A model generated the notes under the pieces. That model ran no database searches. It worked only from the letters and a program-made list of their open reading frames with translations, and was not told the origin of the DNA. A DNA stretch of 64,000 bases from the NCBI RefSeq assembly GCF_018223345.1, contig NZ_CP073587.1, forward strand, positions 2,329,001-2,393,000. Reading direction: 5' to 3'. The position numbers and the translations under genes are program-made. Every line of letters begins with the position of its first letter. The stretch's first letter is position 1. Of the stretch, positions 40,992-51,425 are shown in pieces. The DNA comes from Shewanella yunxiaonensis. GTDB taxonomy: Bacteria > Pseudomonadota > Gammaproteobacteria > Enterobacterales > Shewanellaceae.

Positions 40992-42179
40992 TTACGGGAG
41001 AGAAATGGCAGCTACCTTACCATCTCGGGTCTGCACATAAATTTTATCATCAGCAACTTGAGGTTGGCTGAACAATCCAGATCCGTCCACTTTAACACGG
41101 CCTACAATCTTACCAGATTCACGATCGATAAAGTGCAGATAACCTTCAAAATCACCCACAACCACATACCCACGATAAACTGCTGGAGACGTCAACTGGC
41201 GATTAGCCAACTCACTATTGCTCCACAACTCCAAACCATTACGACGATCAACAGCATAGACGTTACTGTGGTCATCAACTAGGTACAGATCGACACCACT
41301 CTCGGCGAGTTCATGGAAACTGGAGTACTTACGGCTCCAAACCACACGGCCACTGCGCAGTTCCATACTCACTAAGTTACCGTTATAACTCACGGCATAG
41401 ATATTGCTGCCAATCAGCAAAGGGGTCATGTCAACATCAGCCATACGACTGAATTCATTACCGCCTTTTGGCACATAGATGGGCTGTTCCCACGCGGCCT
41501 GACCACTGGTTTTTACCACGACAGCGACTTTGCCATCGGCAGTACCAACAAAGAAACCACCTTCGGCATATGCAGCTGAACCAGTGCCACGTAATGTTAA
41601 GTTGGGCAAAGTAGACTCGTAGGTCCAAAGCTTGGCACCAGTATCAACGTTGAACGCATCTAAAGCACCGGTAGAGCAATTAACCACTACGGTATCTTCA
41701 GCCACGGTAGGGGCTGACAGTAACTCACCACTCGCAAGGCTATGCCAGATAGGCTTACCGGTTTCAACATCCAAGGCAACCAGTAAACCGCTTTCACCAC
41801 CCACAAATACTTTATTTTGGGCAACGGTAATGCCTGCAGCCAAACGAGCACCTTTGGTTTCTTTCAACGGCCCGTCGCCAAACAGATCATTAAAGTCTAC
41901 TTTCCATAGCTCATCACCACTTTTTTCATCAAAAGCGGCAACTTTGCCATCTCTGGAAGCAACAAAAATTTTGCCGTAACGAATTGCGGGGTGGAGTCTG
42001 GAGTAGTAATCACCTACGCCATCACCGACAGAGTCATCCCATACCACATCAGGGTGCACTGTTGGCGTGATATCCGGTAATGGACTAACAGGCGCTTCAT
42101 CTACGTCACTGGACGCACAACCTGCAAGAGCACCTACGACCAAACCACAGGCAATAAGAGTTTTACACCATGACATCAT
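40992..42179 (-). CDS. bamB: Outer membrane protein assembly factor BamB
   Basis: A 395-residue lipoprotein (lipobox VGALAGC, about residue 21) with an eight-bladed beta-propeller built from PQQ-type repeats such as GELLSAPTVAEDTVV, GKVAAFDEKSGDELW and GYLHFIDRESGKIVG. BamB docks on BamA in the outer-membrane-protein insertion complex. The start MMSW is at 42179 with GGAACCACCGG upstream. The gap to yfgM is 11 bp. Confidence 0.95.
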   Translation of the reverse strand: MMSWCKTLIACGLVVGALAGCASSDVDEAPVSPLPDITPTVHPDVVWDDSVGDGVGDYYSRLHPAIRYGKIFVASRDGKVAAFDEKSGDELWKVDFNDLFGDGPLKETKGARLAAGITVAQNKVFVGGESGLLVALDVETGKPIWHSLASGELLSAPTVAEDTVVVNCSTGALDAFNVDTGAKLWTYESTLPNLTLRGTGSAAYAEGGFFVGTADGKVAVVVKTSGQAAWEQPIYVPKGGNEFSRMADVDMTPLLIGSNIYAVSYNGNLVSMELRSGRVVWSRKYSSFHELAESGVDLYLVDDHSNVYAVDRRNGLELWSNSELANRQLTSPAVYRGYVVVGDFEGYLHFIDRESGKIVGRVKVDGSGLFSQPQVADDKIYVQTRDGKVAAISLP

Positions 42180-42190
42180 CCGGTGGTTCC

Positions 42191-42811
42191 TTATGCCTGA
42201 TTAAGATTATCGAGTTTCATTTGCAACGCAGGACTGGAGGCAGCGCCACCTTTTTCAATCGCTGCTTGATATGCACTGCGCGCCTTGGCGGCATCGCCCT
42301 TGCGCACATAGAAGTCACCTTCAAGTTCAGATTTTTCTGCAGCGAAGGCATCATCTGACACATTATTTAAGGTCGTCAAAGCAGCATCTAATTGTCCCTG
42401 TTCAGCCTGAACACGAGCCAGACGTAAGCTAGCAATCGCAGCAACTACTGGTGTTGGTTTAGCGGCTAACACTTCTTGTAACGCGGAAGAAGCCTTGTCC
42501 AAATCACCGGATTCAGCCGCAGTTTTAGCGACGATTAGCTGCATCAATGCGGAATAGCCAGGCTGTGAATGAGCTTTGTCAAATTGAGCGGCCGCAGCCA
42601 GTGTGCTGGCAGCATCTTTGCTAGTTGATAAGGCAGTGTTGAAAGCTTCAGAAGCGGCTTCGGCTTTCTTAATCTGGTAACTGGAATAGTAATTCCAGCC
42701 ATAAAGTGCACCCAGTCCTATCACTGCACCAGCCAAAATCGAAGTGCCGTAATCCTTCCAAAACTTTTTAATCGCTTCGACCTGTTGTTCTTCTGTGCTG
42801 TAAATTTCCAC
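42191..42811 (-). CDS. yfgM: YfgM-family Sec translocon-associated protein
   Basis: The product of about 206 residues has one membrane helix at about 22-40 (ILAGAVIGLGALYGW) and a periplasmic TPR-like region. It matches E. coli YfgM through MEIYSTEEQQVEAIKKFW at the N-terminus. I take the GTG at 42811 as start because AAGGGG is eight bases before it and the family begins MEIY. YfgM forms a complex with PpiD at SecYEG. It sits between hisS and bamB, as in other gammaproteobacteria. Confidence 0.92.
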   Translation of the reverse strand: MEIYSTEEQQVEAIKKFWKDYGTSILAGAVIGLGALYGWNYYSSYQIKKAEAASEAFNTALSTSKDAASTLAAAAQFDKAHSQPGYSALMQLIVAKTAAESGDLDKASSALQEVLAAKPTPVVAAIASLRLARVQAEQGQLDAALTTLNNVSDDAFAAEKSELEGDFYVRKGDAAKARSAYQAAIEKGGAASSPALQMKLDNLNQA

Positions 42812-42826
42812 CCGCACTACCCCTTA

Positions 42827-44107
42827 TTATTTTTTGAGTTGTTCCGTCAGATAAGCAGCCAATGAAGTGCGCTCAACCAACTGTTGTTCGCTATCTTCAC
42901 GTAACGGTTTAACGGCTACCTTGTTATCCGCCAATTCACTTTCACCAATAATCAACGCGTAAGCCGCGCCACTCTTATCAGCTCGTTTAATCTGTTTTTT
43001 AAAGTTACCACCACCACAGTGGCTCATGACTCGCAGTGTTGGCAGCGCTTGACGCAGTTCCTGAGCTATCTTGATCGCTTCAGGGACACATTCGTCGCCC
43101 ATCGCTGTGACATAAACGTCCACAGGTGAAGCAACATCTGCCGTCAGGCCGAGGGTTTCCAGCAATAACACAATGCGCTCCAGGCCCATTGCAAAACCCA
43201 CCGCCGGCGTATCTTTACCACCCAACTGTCCCACCAGGCCGTCATAGCGCCCGCCTGCTAATACAGTACCTTGAGCGCCTAGGCTATCTGTCACCCATTC
43301 AAACACGGTACGGTTATAATAATCGAGACCACGTACCAGCCGGGGATTAACTTTGTATTGGATGCCAACCGCTTCGAGTAGTTCACACAATCGTGAAAAA
43401 TGTGCTTTGGATTCTTCACCGAGATAATCCATCAACACTGGGGCGTCCGCCAACAATGCCTGAACTTCGGGATCTTTGCTATCCAGTACCCGTAGCGGAT
43501 TGCTGTACATGCGGCGTTGGCTGTCTTCGTCCAACACTGCTTTATGTTGTTCAAGGAAAGCCACTAATGCATCGCGATAAGCAACACGTTCTTCGTTATC
43601 ACCGAGAGTATTGAGCTCTAACGAAACATGCTGGCGCATACCCAGCTTATCCCACAACGAAGCCGACAACATCAAGACTTCTGCGTCGATTTCAGCACTG
43701 GCGATACCATAAACTTCCACCCCAAATTGGTGGAACTGACGATAACGTCCCTTTTGCGGTCTTTCGTGACGGAACATTGGGCCGATATACCACAGGCGTT
43801 GTTCCTGGTTATATAACAAGCCATGTTCATTACCTGCACGCACGGTAGACGCGGTACCTTCGGGGCGCAGGGTCAAACTGTCACCATTGCGATCGGCAAA
43901 GGTATACATCTCTTTTTCGACGATATCGGTCACTTCACCAATAGACCGTTTGAAAAGATCGGTGTTTTCTACGATGGGAGTGCGGATTTCACTGTAGCCG
44001 AATGACGCAACAGAGGCGCGCAATACCGCCTCAACTTTTTGCCATACGGGACTCTGGTCGGGCAGAATATCATTCATGCCACGAATCGCTTGGATCTGTT
44101 TTGCCAC
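42827..44107 (-). CDS. hisS: Histidyl-tRNA synthetase
   Basis: A 426-residue class II synthetase. Motif 1 is near RGMNDILPD, motif 2 is [18 protein letters not shown] (in pieces, about 112-128) and the histidine-specific loop is [15 protein letters not shown] (around 260). Motif 3 is [11 protein letters not shown]-terminal anticodon-binding domain follows (from about 330, [12 protein letters not shown]). Homodimeric and cytosolic. Confidence 0.97.
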   Translation of the reverse strand: MAKQIQAIRGMNDILPDQSPVWQKVEAVLRASVASFGYSEIRTPIVENTDLFKRSIGEVTDIVEKEMYTFADRNGDSLTLRPEGTASTVRAGNEHGLLYNQEQRLWYIGPMFRHERPQKGRYRQFHQFGVEVYGIASAEIDAEVLMLSASLWDKLGMRQHVSLELNTLGDNEERVAYRDALVAFLEQHKAVLDEDSQRRMYSNPLRVLDSKDPEVQALLADAPVLMDYLGEESKAHFSRLCELLEAVGIQYKVNPRLVRGLDYYNRTVFEWVTDSLGAQGTVLAGGRYDGLVGQLGGKDTPAVGFAMGLERIVLLLETLGLTADVASPVDVYVTAMGDECVPEAIKIAQELRQALPTLRVMSHCGGGNFKKQIKRADKSGAAYALIIGESELADNKVAVKPLREDSEQQLVERTSLAAYLTEQLKK

Positions 44108-44214
44108 TGTTAGACTCGTTTGTTCCAGGCCGGAAAGTTAAAAAATGCCAGCATTATAAGCGGTTCGCGAAGTAACGCCAAACCGCGGGATGACGCGTGG
44201 CTCACACTGCGAAA

Positions 44215-45327
44215 TTATTCCTCGGATTTCACATCAATACGCTGCGCGATCATCGCGGCTTTAGCGCGAATACGTGCTTCCAGCGTATCTATCAGGTCAT
44301 CGTTGTCGAGACGTTCTTTCTGGCGCACACCGTCTTCATACAAACCGCTTTTATTGTGTCCCCCGGCCAAACCGAGGTTGGACACCAGCGCTTCGCCGGG
44401 ACCGTTTACCACACAGCCAATGATGGATACATCCATGGCGGTGGTCACATCTTCCAGACGTTGCTCCAGTGCATTGACAGTACCAATCACATCAAATTCT
44501 TGGCGTGAGCATGACGGACAGGCAATAAAATTGATGCCACGAGAACGGATCCGCAAAGATTTGAGAATATCAAATCCCACTTTGATCTCTTCTACCGGAT
44601 CGGCCGCCAGTGATACACGAATGGTATCGCCAATACCTTCCGCCAGCAGCATACCTAATCCAACCGCGGATTTTACCGCACCTGAACGGGCGCCGCCCGC
44701 TTCGGTAATGCCTAAATGCAATGGTTGCTTGATCTGCTGTGCTAACAAACGATACGAGGCAACCGCCAAAAATACATCGGATGCTTTCACTGATACCTTG
44801 AACTGGTCAAAGTTAAGTCTGTCGAGGATGTCGACATGACGCATGGCTGACTCCACCAGAGCTTCCGGAGTCGGTTCACCATACTTGTCCATCAAGTCTT
44901 TTTCGAGACTACCGCCATTAACTCCGATGCGGATCGGAATATTTTTATCGCGGGCCGTTTCGACAACCTGGTGAATACGTTCTTCATTTCCGATATTTCC
45001 AGGATTGATACGTAAACAATCGGCACCGTATTCGGCCACTTTCAGCGCAATGCGATAATCAAAATGGATGTCAGCAACGAGCGGTACATTGACTTGCTGT
45101 TTGATCAGCTTGAATGCTTCCGCCGCATCCATTGTCGGAACAGAAACTCGCACAATATCGGCGCCAACGCGTTCCAGTGCATGGATCTGCTTGAGTGTAG
45201 CTTCGACATCAGTGGTACGAGTATTCGTCATTGACTGCACGGCAATGGGGGCACCATCACCGATAGGCACGTTACCCACATAAATACGCGTTGAAGGACG
45301 GCGTTTGATTGGAGATTCGGTGTACAT
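44215..45327 (-). CDS. ispG: 4-hydroxy-3-methylbut-2-enyl diphosphate synthase
   Basis: A 370-residue iron-sulfur enzyme of the MEP isoprenoid path (GcpE). The C-terminal cluster cysteines are in [11 protein letters not shown] (CxxC, about 269-273) and [10 protein letters not shown] (third Cys, about 305). The N-terminal TIM-barrel has [17 protein letters not shown] and RINPGNIG. The order ispG-hisS is common in gammaproteobacteria. The gap to hisS is 107 bp and has no obvious strong terminator. Confidence 0.97.
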   Translation of the reverse strand: MYTESPIKRRPSTRIYVGNVPIGDGAPIAVQSMTNTRTTDVEATLKQIHALERVGADIVRVSVPTMDAAEAFKLIKQQVNVPLVADIHFDYRIALKVAEYGADCLRINPGNIGNEERIHQVVETARDKNIPIRIGVNGGSLEKDLMDKYGEPTPEALVESAMRHVDILDRLNFDQFKVSVKASDVFLAVASYRLLAQQIKQPLHLGITEAGGARSGAVKSAVGLGMLLAEGIGDTIRVSLAADPVEEIKVGFDILKSLRIRSRGINFIACPSCSRQEFDVIGTVNALEQRLEDVTTAMDVSIIGCVVNGPGEALVSNLGLAGGHNKSGLYEDGVRQKERLDNDDLIDTLEARIRAKAAMIAQRIDVKSEE

Positions 45328-45387
45328 CGTATTCTGCTCTATCTCTTAATCTGACCGTCACACGGCCAGCATCTATTCTTGACTGTT

Positions 45388-46356
45388 TCAGGCTTTGGGA
45401 AGCGTGAGTCGGGCAACTCTACCTTCAGGGAACGGTGTCAGATCCACCGCGGTGCCATTATAACTGACGCTGACACTTTGCGGCGCACCTAATACCAAGC
45501 TGATAGGCGGTTTACCACTAACGGCAATATTGTGACCCGCAGATTTTAAACCATCAACCAGTGTCTTACCGTCAGCATCCAACGCCTTAATCCAGCAGTC
45601 CCCTTTAAGGCTGATTGCCAATTGGGCACTGGTAACCGCTGACAAGGATTCATCACTGGCGACCGCTTGTGGCACAGTTGTAGCGAGCGCAGTAACATCA
45701 CTCGTTGCCGCGGTCACTGCTGCATCAGGCATTGCCTCATTCTGCGGCGCTGGTTCCTGCGACTGACTAGCGTCAGAGACTACCGCACCTGGCACTTCAA
45801 TTGGCGTATCTTCCGCCTTGGGTCCGCTGTTGTTGTCAGCTTCAGATATACTGCTATCCGCAACGGATGAAGGCTCTGATTGCAGTTCTTCTACGGTGGG
45901 TTTTGAAAAATTTTCAGTCACGGCCGCAGGCTTTTGCAACCACCACAAGACTAGCAATGCCAGAGACACTATCACGATAAGATAGGTGAGGACCATCAAC
46001 CGCTTGTCCCAGTTTTTCTGGGTTGTCTTACGGGAAAAACTCTGCATCACTGGCGCCGCGACCATGGGCACCTGACGCGTCAAGCACGCTTCAATACGCG
46101 GTGCGTCGATCTCCAGGAAACGGGCATAGTTACGCACGTATCCCCGCACATAAGTGCTGGAAGCGATATTGCCAAACTCATCGTTCTCAATATCGGCCAC
46201 AATAGATACACGAAGGTGCAATTTAGCCGCAGCATCCTGCTGACTTAACTGTTTTTCCTCACGTGCATGTTTCAGTATGGTGCCAAGCGTTTCCTCATGC
46301 TCGGTCGGAATTGTCTTGTCATCTTCCTTGTCGACATCATTTTTAATATCAGTCAT
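45388..46356 (-). CDS. rodZ: Cytoskeletal protein RodZ
   Basis: The product has 322 residues: an N-terminal Cro/XRE-type helix-turn-helix (about 22-92, GTILKHAREEKQLSQQDAAAKLHL in pieces), one membrane helix (about 118-137, LTYLIVIVSLALLVLWW) and an acidic, Ser/Ala-rich periplasmic linker. A C-terminal beta domain of the DUF4115 type follows (from about 245). RodZ links MreB filaments to the inner membrane. Its start overlaps the pilW stop by one base. Confidence 0.93.
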   Translation of the reverse strand: MTDIKNDVDKEDDKTIPTEHEETLGTILKHAREEKQLSQQDAAAKLHLRVSIVADIENDEFGNIASSTYVRGYVRNYARFLEIDAPRIEACLTRQVPMVAAPVMQSFSRKTTQKNWDKRLMVLTYLIVIVSLALLVLWWLQKPAAVTENFSKPTVEELQSEPSSVADSSISEADNNSGPKAEDTPIEVPGAVVSDASQSQEPAPQNEAMPDAAVTAATSDVTALATTVPQAVASDESLSAVTSAQLAISLKGDCWIKALDADGKTLVDGLKSAGHNIAVSGKPPISLVLGAPQSVSVSYNGTAVDLTPFPEGRVARLTLPKA

Positions 46357-47141
46357 CAGTGCATACTTGCCCGGTATTCTTTTGCCTGGGGAGAGGTTGG
46401 AAATTTCGCCAACAACAACACGCCATAACTTTTGGCGGCTTCACTATCATGTAACCCACGCGCAATTTTAATCGCGAGTGCCAAACTAAGCGCTGAATCC
46501 ATCGCTACCCGATGATAACGATCCATCTGAACCTTGGCTGCCTGGTAATTACCCTGCCCCAATTCCATTTCGGTCAGTTCCAGCAATGACACCTGCCTGT
46601 TTGGCTCATACTTTAACGCCATCTCAAAATACTGTCTTGCTTTTTCTATTTCACCCGCCTTGCGCTGGCAAATCCCTAAGTTTTCATAACTCGAAGCGAT
46701 GCGATTGTATTTGGGGTTATGGACGGCGCGCAGAAACATTTTCTCTGATTTAGCATATTTGCCATTTTGACAGAGAAACACACCGAAGTTGTTTGCGGCA
46801 TCGCCAGTAGCATTGCTGGCATTAATCGCACGCTCGTAGGTATCTTCGGCTTTCTGCTTTTCGCCGACGGTTTGATAGTAATAGGCCAAAGCGACGTTTA
46901 CCTCTTCTAAATCAGGGGCGTATCCCATCGCTTTATCAAGATTGAATTTCGCCTGTTCAGTATTGCCTTTTTTTAAGTAGGTTAGCCCTAACTGAACCCG
47001 CTCCAGCGCGGCGGCGTTTTTATCAAATTTGTGTTCAACTACCGGAATATCAGTTCCGGCATAAGTTTTCTCAGTCACACATCCCGGCAGCGTCGAACAG
47101 ATGGCTGCCAGCATCGCCAAGCCCCACAATTCGTGCTTCAT
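46356..47141 (-). CDS. pilW: Type IV pilus assembly lipoprotein PilW/PilF
   Basis: The product is 261 residues with a lipobox (STLPGC at about 14-19) and at least four TPR repeats, such as LERVQLGLTYLKKGNTEQAK and AANNFGVFLCQNGKYAKSEK. The family is an outer-membrane pilotin needed for PilQ secretin multimerisation. I start at ATG 47141, with AAAGGG upstream. It lies between rlmN and rodZ as in other gammaproteobacteria. Confidence 0.92.
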   Translation of the reverse strand: MKHELWGLAMLAAICSTLPGCVTEKTYAGTDIPVVEHKFDKNAAALERVQLGLTYLKKGNTEQAKFNLDKAMGYAPDLEEVNVALAYYYQTVGEKQKAEDTYERAINASNATGDAANNFGVFLCQNGKYAKSEKMFLRAVHNPKYNRIASSYENLGICQRKAGEIEKARQYFEMALKYEPNRQVSLLELTEMELGQGNYQAAKVQMDRYHRVAMDSALSLALAIKIARGLHDSEAAKSYGVLLLAKFPTSPQAKEYRASMH

Positions 47142-47173
47142 TGGCAAACCCTTTAATGTTGACAAACAATGCG

Positions 47174-48295
47174 TTAACTCATTGTGACTGATATTTGGTT
47201 TTGTTGCATTCGTTTTTTTGCCAAACGTTTTGTACGGTCACGAATGTCGCCAGCTAACTGGCCACACGCCGCATCAATGTCATCCCCGCGAGTTTTTCGG
47301 ACGATGACCGTCAGACCATATTCCATCAACACTTTGGCAAATCGATCGATTCTGGAATTGGAAGAACGACCATATGGCGATCCAGGATAAGGGTTAAATG
47401 GGATCAGGTTAACTTTGCAGGGGGTATCTTTCATCAATTCGGCCAGTTCGTGCGCTTGTTCAGTGCTGTCATTAATATGATCGAGCATGACATATTCCAC
47501 AGTGACACGGCCACGATTGGCATTGGATTTCCCAATATAACGACTGATACCCGCCAGAAACTCTTTCAGTGGGTACTTTTTGTTAATGGGCACTAATTCG
47601 TTACGTAACTCGTCATTAGGCGCGTGAATACTTACGGCCAATGCCACATCCAGCACATCGCCCAGCTTATCCAATGCCGGCACTACGCCAGAGGTTGATA
47701 CTGTGACTCGCCGTTTAGAGAGTCCGAAGCCAAAATCGTCGAGCATAATATCCAGCGCGGGGACCAGATTTGCCATATTGAGCAAAGGCTCACCCATTCC
47801 CATCATGACAACGTTGGAGATCGGACGATCACCAGTTTCATATTTCAACCCCAGAAAGCGTGAAACTCGCCAGATCTGACCGACAATTTCCGCGACGGTC
47901 AGGTTACGGTTAAATCCTTGCTGTGCGGTGGAGCAGAAGGTGCATTCCAATGCACAACCTACTTGAGATGACACACACAAAGTAGCGCGATCATCTTCGG
48001 GAATATAGACGGTTTCGACTTCCTGCCCTTCACCCACATTGATCGCAAACTTGATGGTGCCATCGGAAGATTTCTGATAAGTGGATATCTGCGGTGCCGA
48101 GATTTCACACTTTTCACTGAGTTTGGTGCGCAGGTTTTTATTGATATTGGTCATCTGCTCAAAATCATCAATGCCGTAGTGGTATACCCACTGCATTACT
48201 TGATCAGCACGGAAAGGTTTTTCGCCCAATTCTGCGAATAACGCTCGCATGCCTTTACGATCAAGATCCAGCAAATTGATCTTTTTTTCGTTCAT
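47174..48295 (-). CDS. rlmN: Dual-specificity rRNA/tRNA adenine-C2 methyltransferase RlmN
   Basis: A 373-residue radical SAM enzyme that methylates A2503 of 23S rRNA and A37 of some tRNAs. The 4Fe-4S cluster motif is CALECTFC (CxxxCxxC, about 120) and the catalytic Cys near the end is in [23 protein letters not shown] and [10 protein letters not shown] are also present. ATG 48295 has GAGGTG six bases upstream; a GTG nine bases earlier is less likely. Confidence 0.97.
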   Translation of the reverse strand: MNEKKINLLDLDRKGMRALFAELGEKPFRADQVMQWVYHYGIDDFEQMTNINKNLRTKLSEKCEISAPQISTYQKSSDGTIKFAINVGEGQEVETVYIPEDDRATLCVSSQVGCALECTFCSTAQQGFNRNLTVAEIVGQIWRVSRFLGLKYETGDRPISNVVMMGMGEPLLNMANLVPALDIMLDDFGFGLSKRRVTVSTSGVVPALDKLGDVLDVALAVSIHAPNDELRNELVPINKKYPLKEFLAGISRYIGKSNANRGRVTVEYVMLDHINDSTEQAHELAELMKDTPCKVNLIPFNPYPGSPYGRSSNSRIDRFAKVLMEYGLTVIVRKTRGDDIDAACGQLAGDIRDRTKRLAKKRMQQNQISVTMS

Positions 48296-48500
48296 TTGAC
48301 TCACCTCACACCAATACCTGTAACAGGGCGGCGAATTATACAGACCATAGCCAATTTTAGCCAGAGAAGGCGCTAAATAACCAGGTGTCTCGTAGTTGTG
48401 AACTGCGAAGATTTAAGTTCCGTTAAAGTCTACTATGGTTAGCTTACCAGCCAAATTCCATTGTTTGACCAATGACGCCGGATGAGTCGGCAGTTTTGCT

Positions 48501-49574
48501 ATGTTTGCACTTACTATCACTGTATTAATTGCTATCACAATTTCTTTTCTCTGTAGTGTTTTTGAAGCAGTGCTGCTGTCGGTAACACCCAGCTATATTG
48601 CCAGTCTGCGCAGCTCTGCACCGCTGGCAGCCAAGCGGCTTGAGCAACAAAAAAAGGCCGTGGAATCCCCTTTGGTGGCAATTTTAACGTTGAACACTAT
48701 TGCCCATACCGTCGGTGCGGCTGTCGCGGGCGCACAGGCCGCACATGTGTTTGGCGATGACATGGTGGGGGTGTTTTCTGGGGTTCTGACATTTCTTATT
48801 TTGTTTTTGTCGGAGATCATCCCTAAAACAATAGGGGCTAACTATTGGCGCAGTCTGGCTCCCACTGTATCCATTATTCTATTGTGGATGGAACGACTCT
48901 GTCTGCCCTTGATCTGGGCCTCCAATAAAGTCACTAAGCTCTTTGGCAAAGGTGATTCCGGCCAGTACATTCGTCAGGAAATTAGTGCCATGGCAAAGAT
49001 TGGTGTCGAATCCGGAGAGCTTGACCGTCAGGAAAGTAAAATTCTGACGCAGATGATGAAAGCCAAAGAAATGCCGGCCAGCGCCATCATGACGCCAAGA
49101 ACCGTGATGTTTACGCTTCCCGCAGAGACTCGTCAGCGTATCTTCGTGCGGGATTACCTGAACAAGCCTTTTAGCCGCATTCCTATTTATGAGCATGATC
49201 ATGACAATATTATCGGCTATATCAACCGCACAGACGTGCTGTTGGCAGAGCGCTATACCCCAGAAGCCCCCATTGCGGCGGTAAAGCGGGTACTGTTGGT
49301 AATACCAGATTCCGCGCGCATTTTGCCGCTGTTTGAGCTGATGATTAAACGCAATACTCAAATTGCCATGGTAGTCGATGAATATGGCAGCACCCGCGGT
49401 CTGGTGTCGCTGGAAGATATTATCGAGTCACTACTTGGGTTGGAAATTGTTGACCTTAACGATCCTGCCATCGATATGCAGCAGTTAGCACGCCAGTTAT
49501 GGGAGAAGCGCATGCTGGAAAAAGGCATTCGCTTGTCTGAAGATGATAGTGAGCAAGAAGAGCCGCATCACTGA
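48501..49574 (+). CDS. DUF21/CBS-pair membrane protein (CorC/hemolysin family)
   Basis: The product has 357 residues: a membrane domain of about four helices (residues 1-150, DUF21 type) and a CBS pair (about 190-320, ASAIMTPRTVMFTLP and VDEYGSTRGLVSLEDI). The C-terminal transporter-associated CorC/HlyC domain is absent or very short, so it is a compact CNNM-like member. Such proteins are implicated in divalent cation export, but the substrate is not visible. Divergent from rlmN. The tail is acidic (SEDDSEQEEP). Confidence 0.88.
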   Translation: MFALTITVLIAITISFLCSVFEAVLLSVTPSYIASLRSSAPLAAKRLEQQKKAVESPLVAILTLNTIAHTVGAAVAGAQAAHVFGDDMVGVFSGVLTFLILFLSEIIPKTIGANYWRSLAPTVSIILLWMERLCLPLIWASNKVTKLFGKGDSGQYIRQEISAMAKIGVESGELDRQESKILTQMMKAKEMPASAIMTPRTVMFTLPAETRQRIFVRDYLNKPFSRIPIYEHDHDNIIGYINRTDVLLAERYTPEAPIAAVKRVLLVIPDSARILPLFELMIKRNTQIAMVVDEYGSTRGLVSLEDIIESLLGLEIVDLNDPAIDMQQLARQLWEKRMLEKGIRLSEDDSEQEEPHH

Positions 49575-49670
49575 TTGGTCATCGACAGCACACTCTCAGG
49601 GCGTCACAAAAACGTCCCTTGTGCTGTAACACTTCAGGTGTACAATCTCTGTTTAATTACAGAGGATGTT

Positions 49671-51425
49671 ATGACTTACCGTTTAACGCTCACCCATATC
49701 AACGATACCCACTCCCATTTCGATCCCAGTCTGGTGCAGTTCAAAGTACAACTGCAGCACGGACAGTTTACGCTAGCGAGCCACAGTGGCGGCTACAGTC
49801 GCATTGCCGCGCAAGTGACAAAACTACGGCAGCAAGCCCAGGCACAACAGCGAGAGATGCTGTTTCTGCATGCAGGCGACAGTTTCCACGGCACGTTGTT
49901 TTACAGCGAATTCAAAGGCCGGGCGAACGCCCGACTGCTGGAATTACTGCGGCCGAATGCCATGACGATTGGCAATCATGATATTGATGATGGTAATGCG
50001 GTGCTGGCAGATTTTATCCGTACGGTTTCGTTTCCTGTGATGGCTGCCAATATGGATATCAGCCACGAGCGACCTGAGAAAATAGGCAGTTTTCAGGGGT
50101 TAAATAATCTCTATCCCTGGGACAACGACGTAGGAATTGGTCGCTATCTGTTACGCGATTTTTATGATCAAAAACTCGCCATTATCGGTATTACGCTGGA
50201 TCAGATGAATAAAGTAGCAAGACCGGATCCAGACACAGTGTTTCTTGATGCTATTGCGACCACCAAGGCTACGGTGAGTTACCTGAAACAGCAAGGTGTG
50301 GCTCATATCCTGCTGCTAAGTCATCTTGGCATAGATCAGGATCGACAACTTGCCACAGAAGTTCCCGATATCAGCCTAATTATCGGTGGCCACACTCACA
50401 CGCTGATGGGGGAATTTACCGATTTGGGCCTACCCTGTTTGCCCTATGCGGAATCAATCAACGGCATCCCCATTGTCCATGCCGGGAAACATGCAGAAAC
50501 CTTAGGGATTGCCGATATCGAATTTGATGACCGAGGTCGGGTTACAAAAATACAAGGCTCCAGCCACTTTATGCTCGATAGGCATTTTCTGCTCAGCGGT
50601 GAAACGGCTGCCTTGGAAAGTGATTATCGGGAAGCACAAGAGCTGTTGGCAAACCATTCAGGCATTTTATGGGATGAGCAGGACGAACGGATAAGCCAAG
50701 TCATCGACAGTGAATTTCGCCCGGCGATCAGCAATATGGAACAGCAGGTATTGGCTTTCGTTCCTAAAACCTTGCTACACACCCGGCTGCCAAGTCACAA
50801 CCTGCCTCACGGGAGTGAAATCGCCCCCTGGGTCAGCCAGAGTATGTTTCTGGCGGCAAAAGCTCAGGATCCGCGAGTAAACTTCGCCTTACATAACGCC
50901 GGAGGCGTGCGCCAATCACTGGTGCAGGGACAGGTCACGCTGGCGGATGTGATGGGCAGATTACTGCCGTTTGAATTGCCATTGGTGAAATATGAGATTG
51001 CCGGTGATGCGTTGTTCCGAGTCTTGGAGTCAGCAATCAACGCGGCAACGAATAACAGTGTCATGGGTACTGGTGCTGGCAGTTTTCCTTATACCTACGG
51101 CCTACGATATTTCTATGATGGCCGACTGGCACTCGGTCAGCGCCTGTTTCGCTTAGAATTGCAAGATCATCTCGGTGGTTGGCAAGCGCTGCAACGGGAC
51201 GACTTTTATATCGGGGTGTCCACCAGCTACACCGCCAGTGGTAAAGAGGGGTATGACGCACTGCTGGAAGCCCGTTGGCAACAGGCACTGCCAGAAGTGA
51301 CCTTACCCAGTGCCTTCATTCGATTATTGCAACAGACTCCGGCGTTTGATACCCAAATGCAGCCGATGGTGTATTACACCAGCCATCTTACCGGGTTGGC
51401 CGATAGCTCAGGCATCAGTAAGTAA
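49671..51425 (+). CDS. 5'-nucleotidase/UshA-type metallophosphatase without signal peptide
   Basis: A 584-residue protein with an N-terminal calcineurin-like phosphoesterase domain: HINDTHSHFD (metals), GDSFHGTLFYSEFKGRAN, GNHDIDDGN and GGHTHTLMGEF. A C-terminal 5'-nucleotidase substrate domain follows (from about 350, FALHNAGGVRQSL). Start is at ATG 49671, right after AGAGGA. UshA is normally exported, but the N-terminus here goes straight into the catalytic fold with no signal peptide, so a cytosolic enzyme is predicted. It overlaps the convergent LysR gene by 11 bp. Confidence 0.87.
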   Translation: MTYRLTLTHINDTHSHFDPSLVQFKVQLQHGQFTLASHSGGYSRIAAQVTKLRQQAQAQQREMLFLHAGDSFHGTLFYSEFKGRANARLLELLRPNAMTIGNHDIDDGNAVLADFIRTVSFPVMAANMDISHERPEKIGSFQGLNNLYPWDNDVGIGRYLLRDFYDQKLAIIGITLDQMNKVARPDPDTVFLDAIATTKATVSYLKQQGVAHILLLSHLGIDQDRQLATEVPDISLIIGGHTHTLMGEFTDLGLPCLPYAESINGIPIVHAGKHAETLGIADIEFDDRGRVTKIQGSSHFMLDRHFLLSGETAALESDYREAQELLANHSGILWDEQDERISQVIDSEFRPAISNMEQQVLAFVPKTLLHTRLPSHNLPHGSEIAPWVSQSMFLAAKAQDPRVNFALHNAGGVRQSLVQGQVTLADVMGRLLPFELPLVKYEIAGDALFRVLESAINAATNNSVMGTGAGSFPYTYGLRYFYDGRLALGQRLFRLELQDHLGGWQALQRDDFYIGVSTSYTASGKEGYDALLEARWQQALPEVTLPSAFIRLLQQTPAFDTQMQPMVYYTSHLTGLADSSGISK

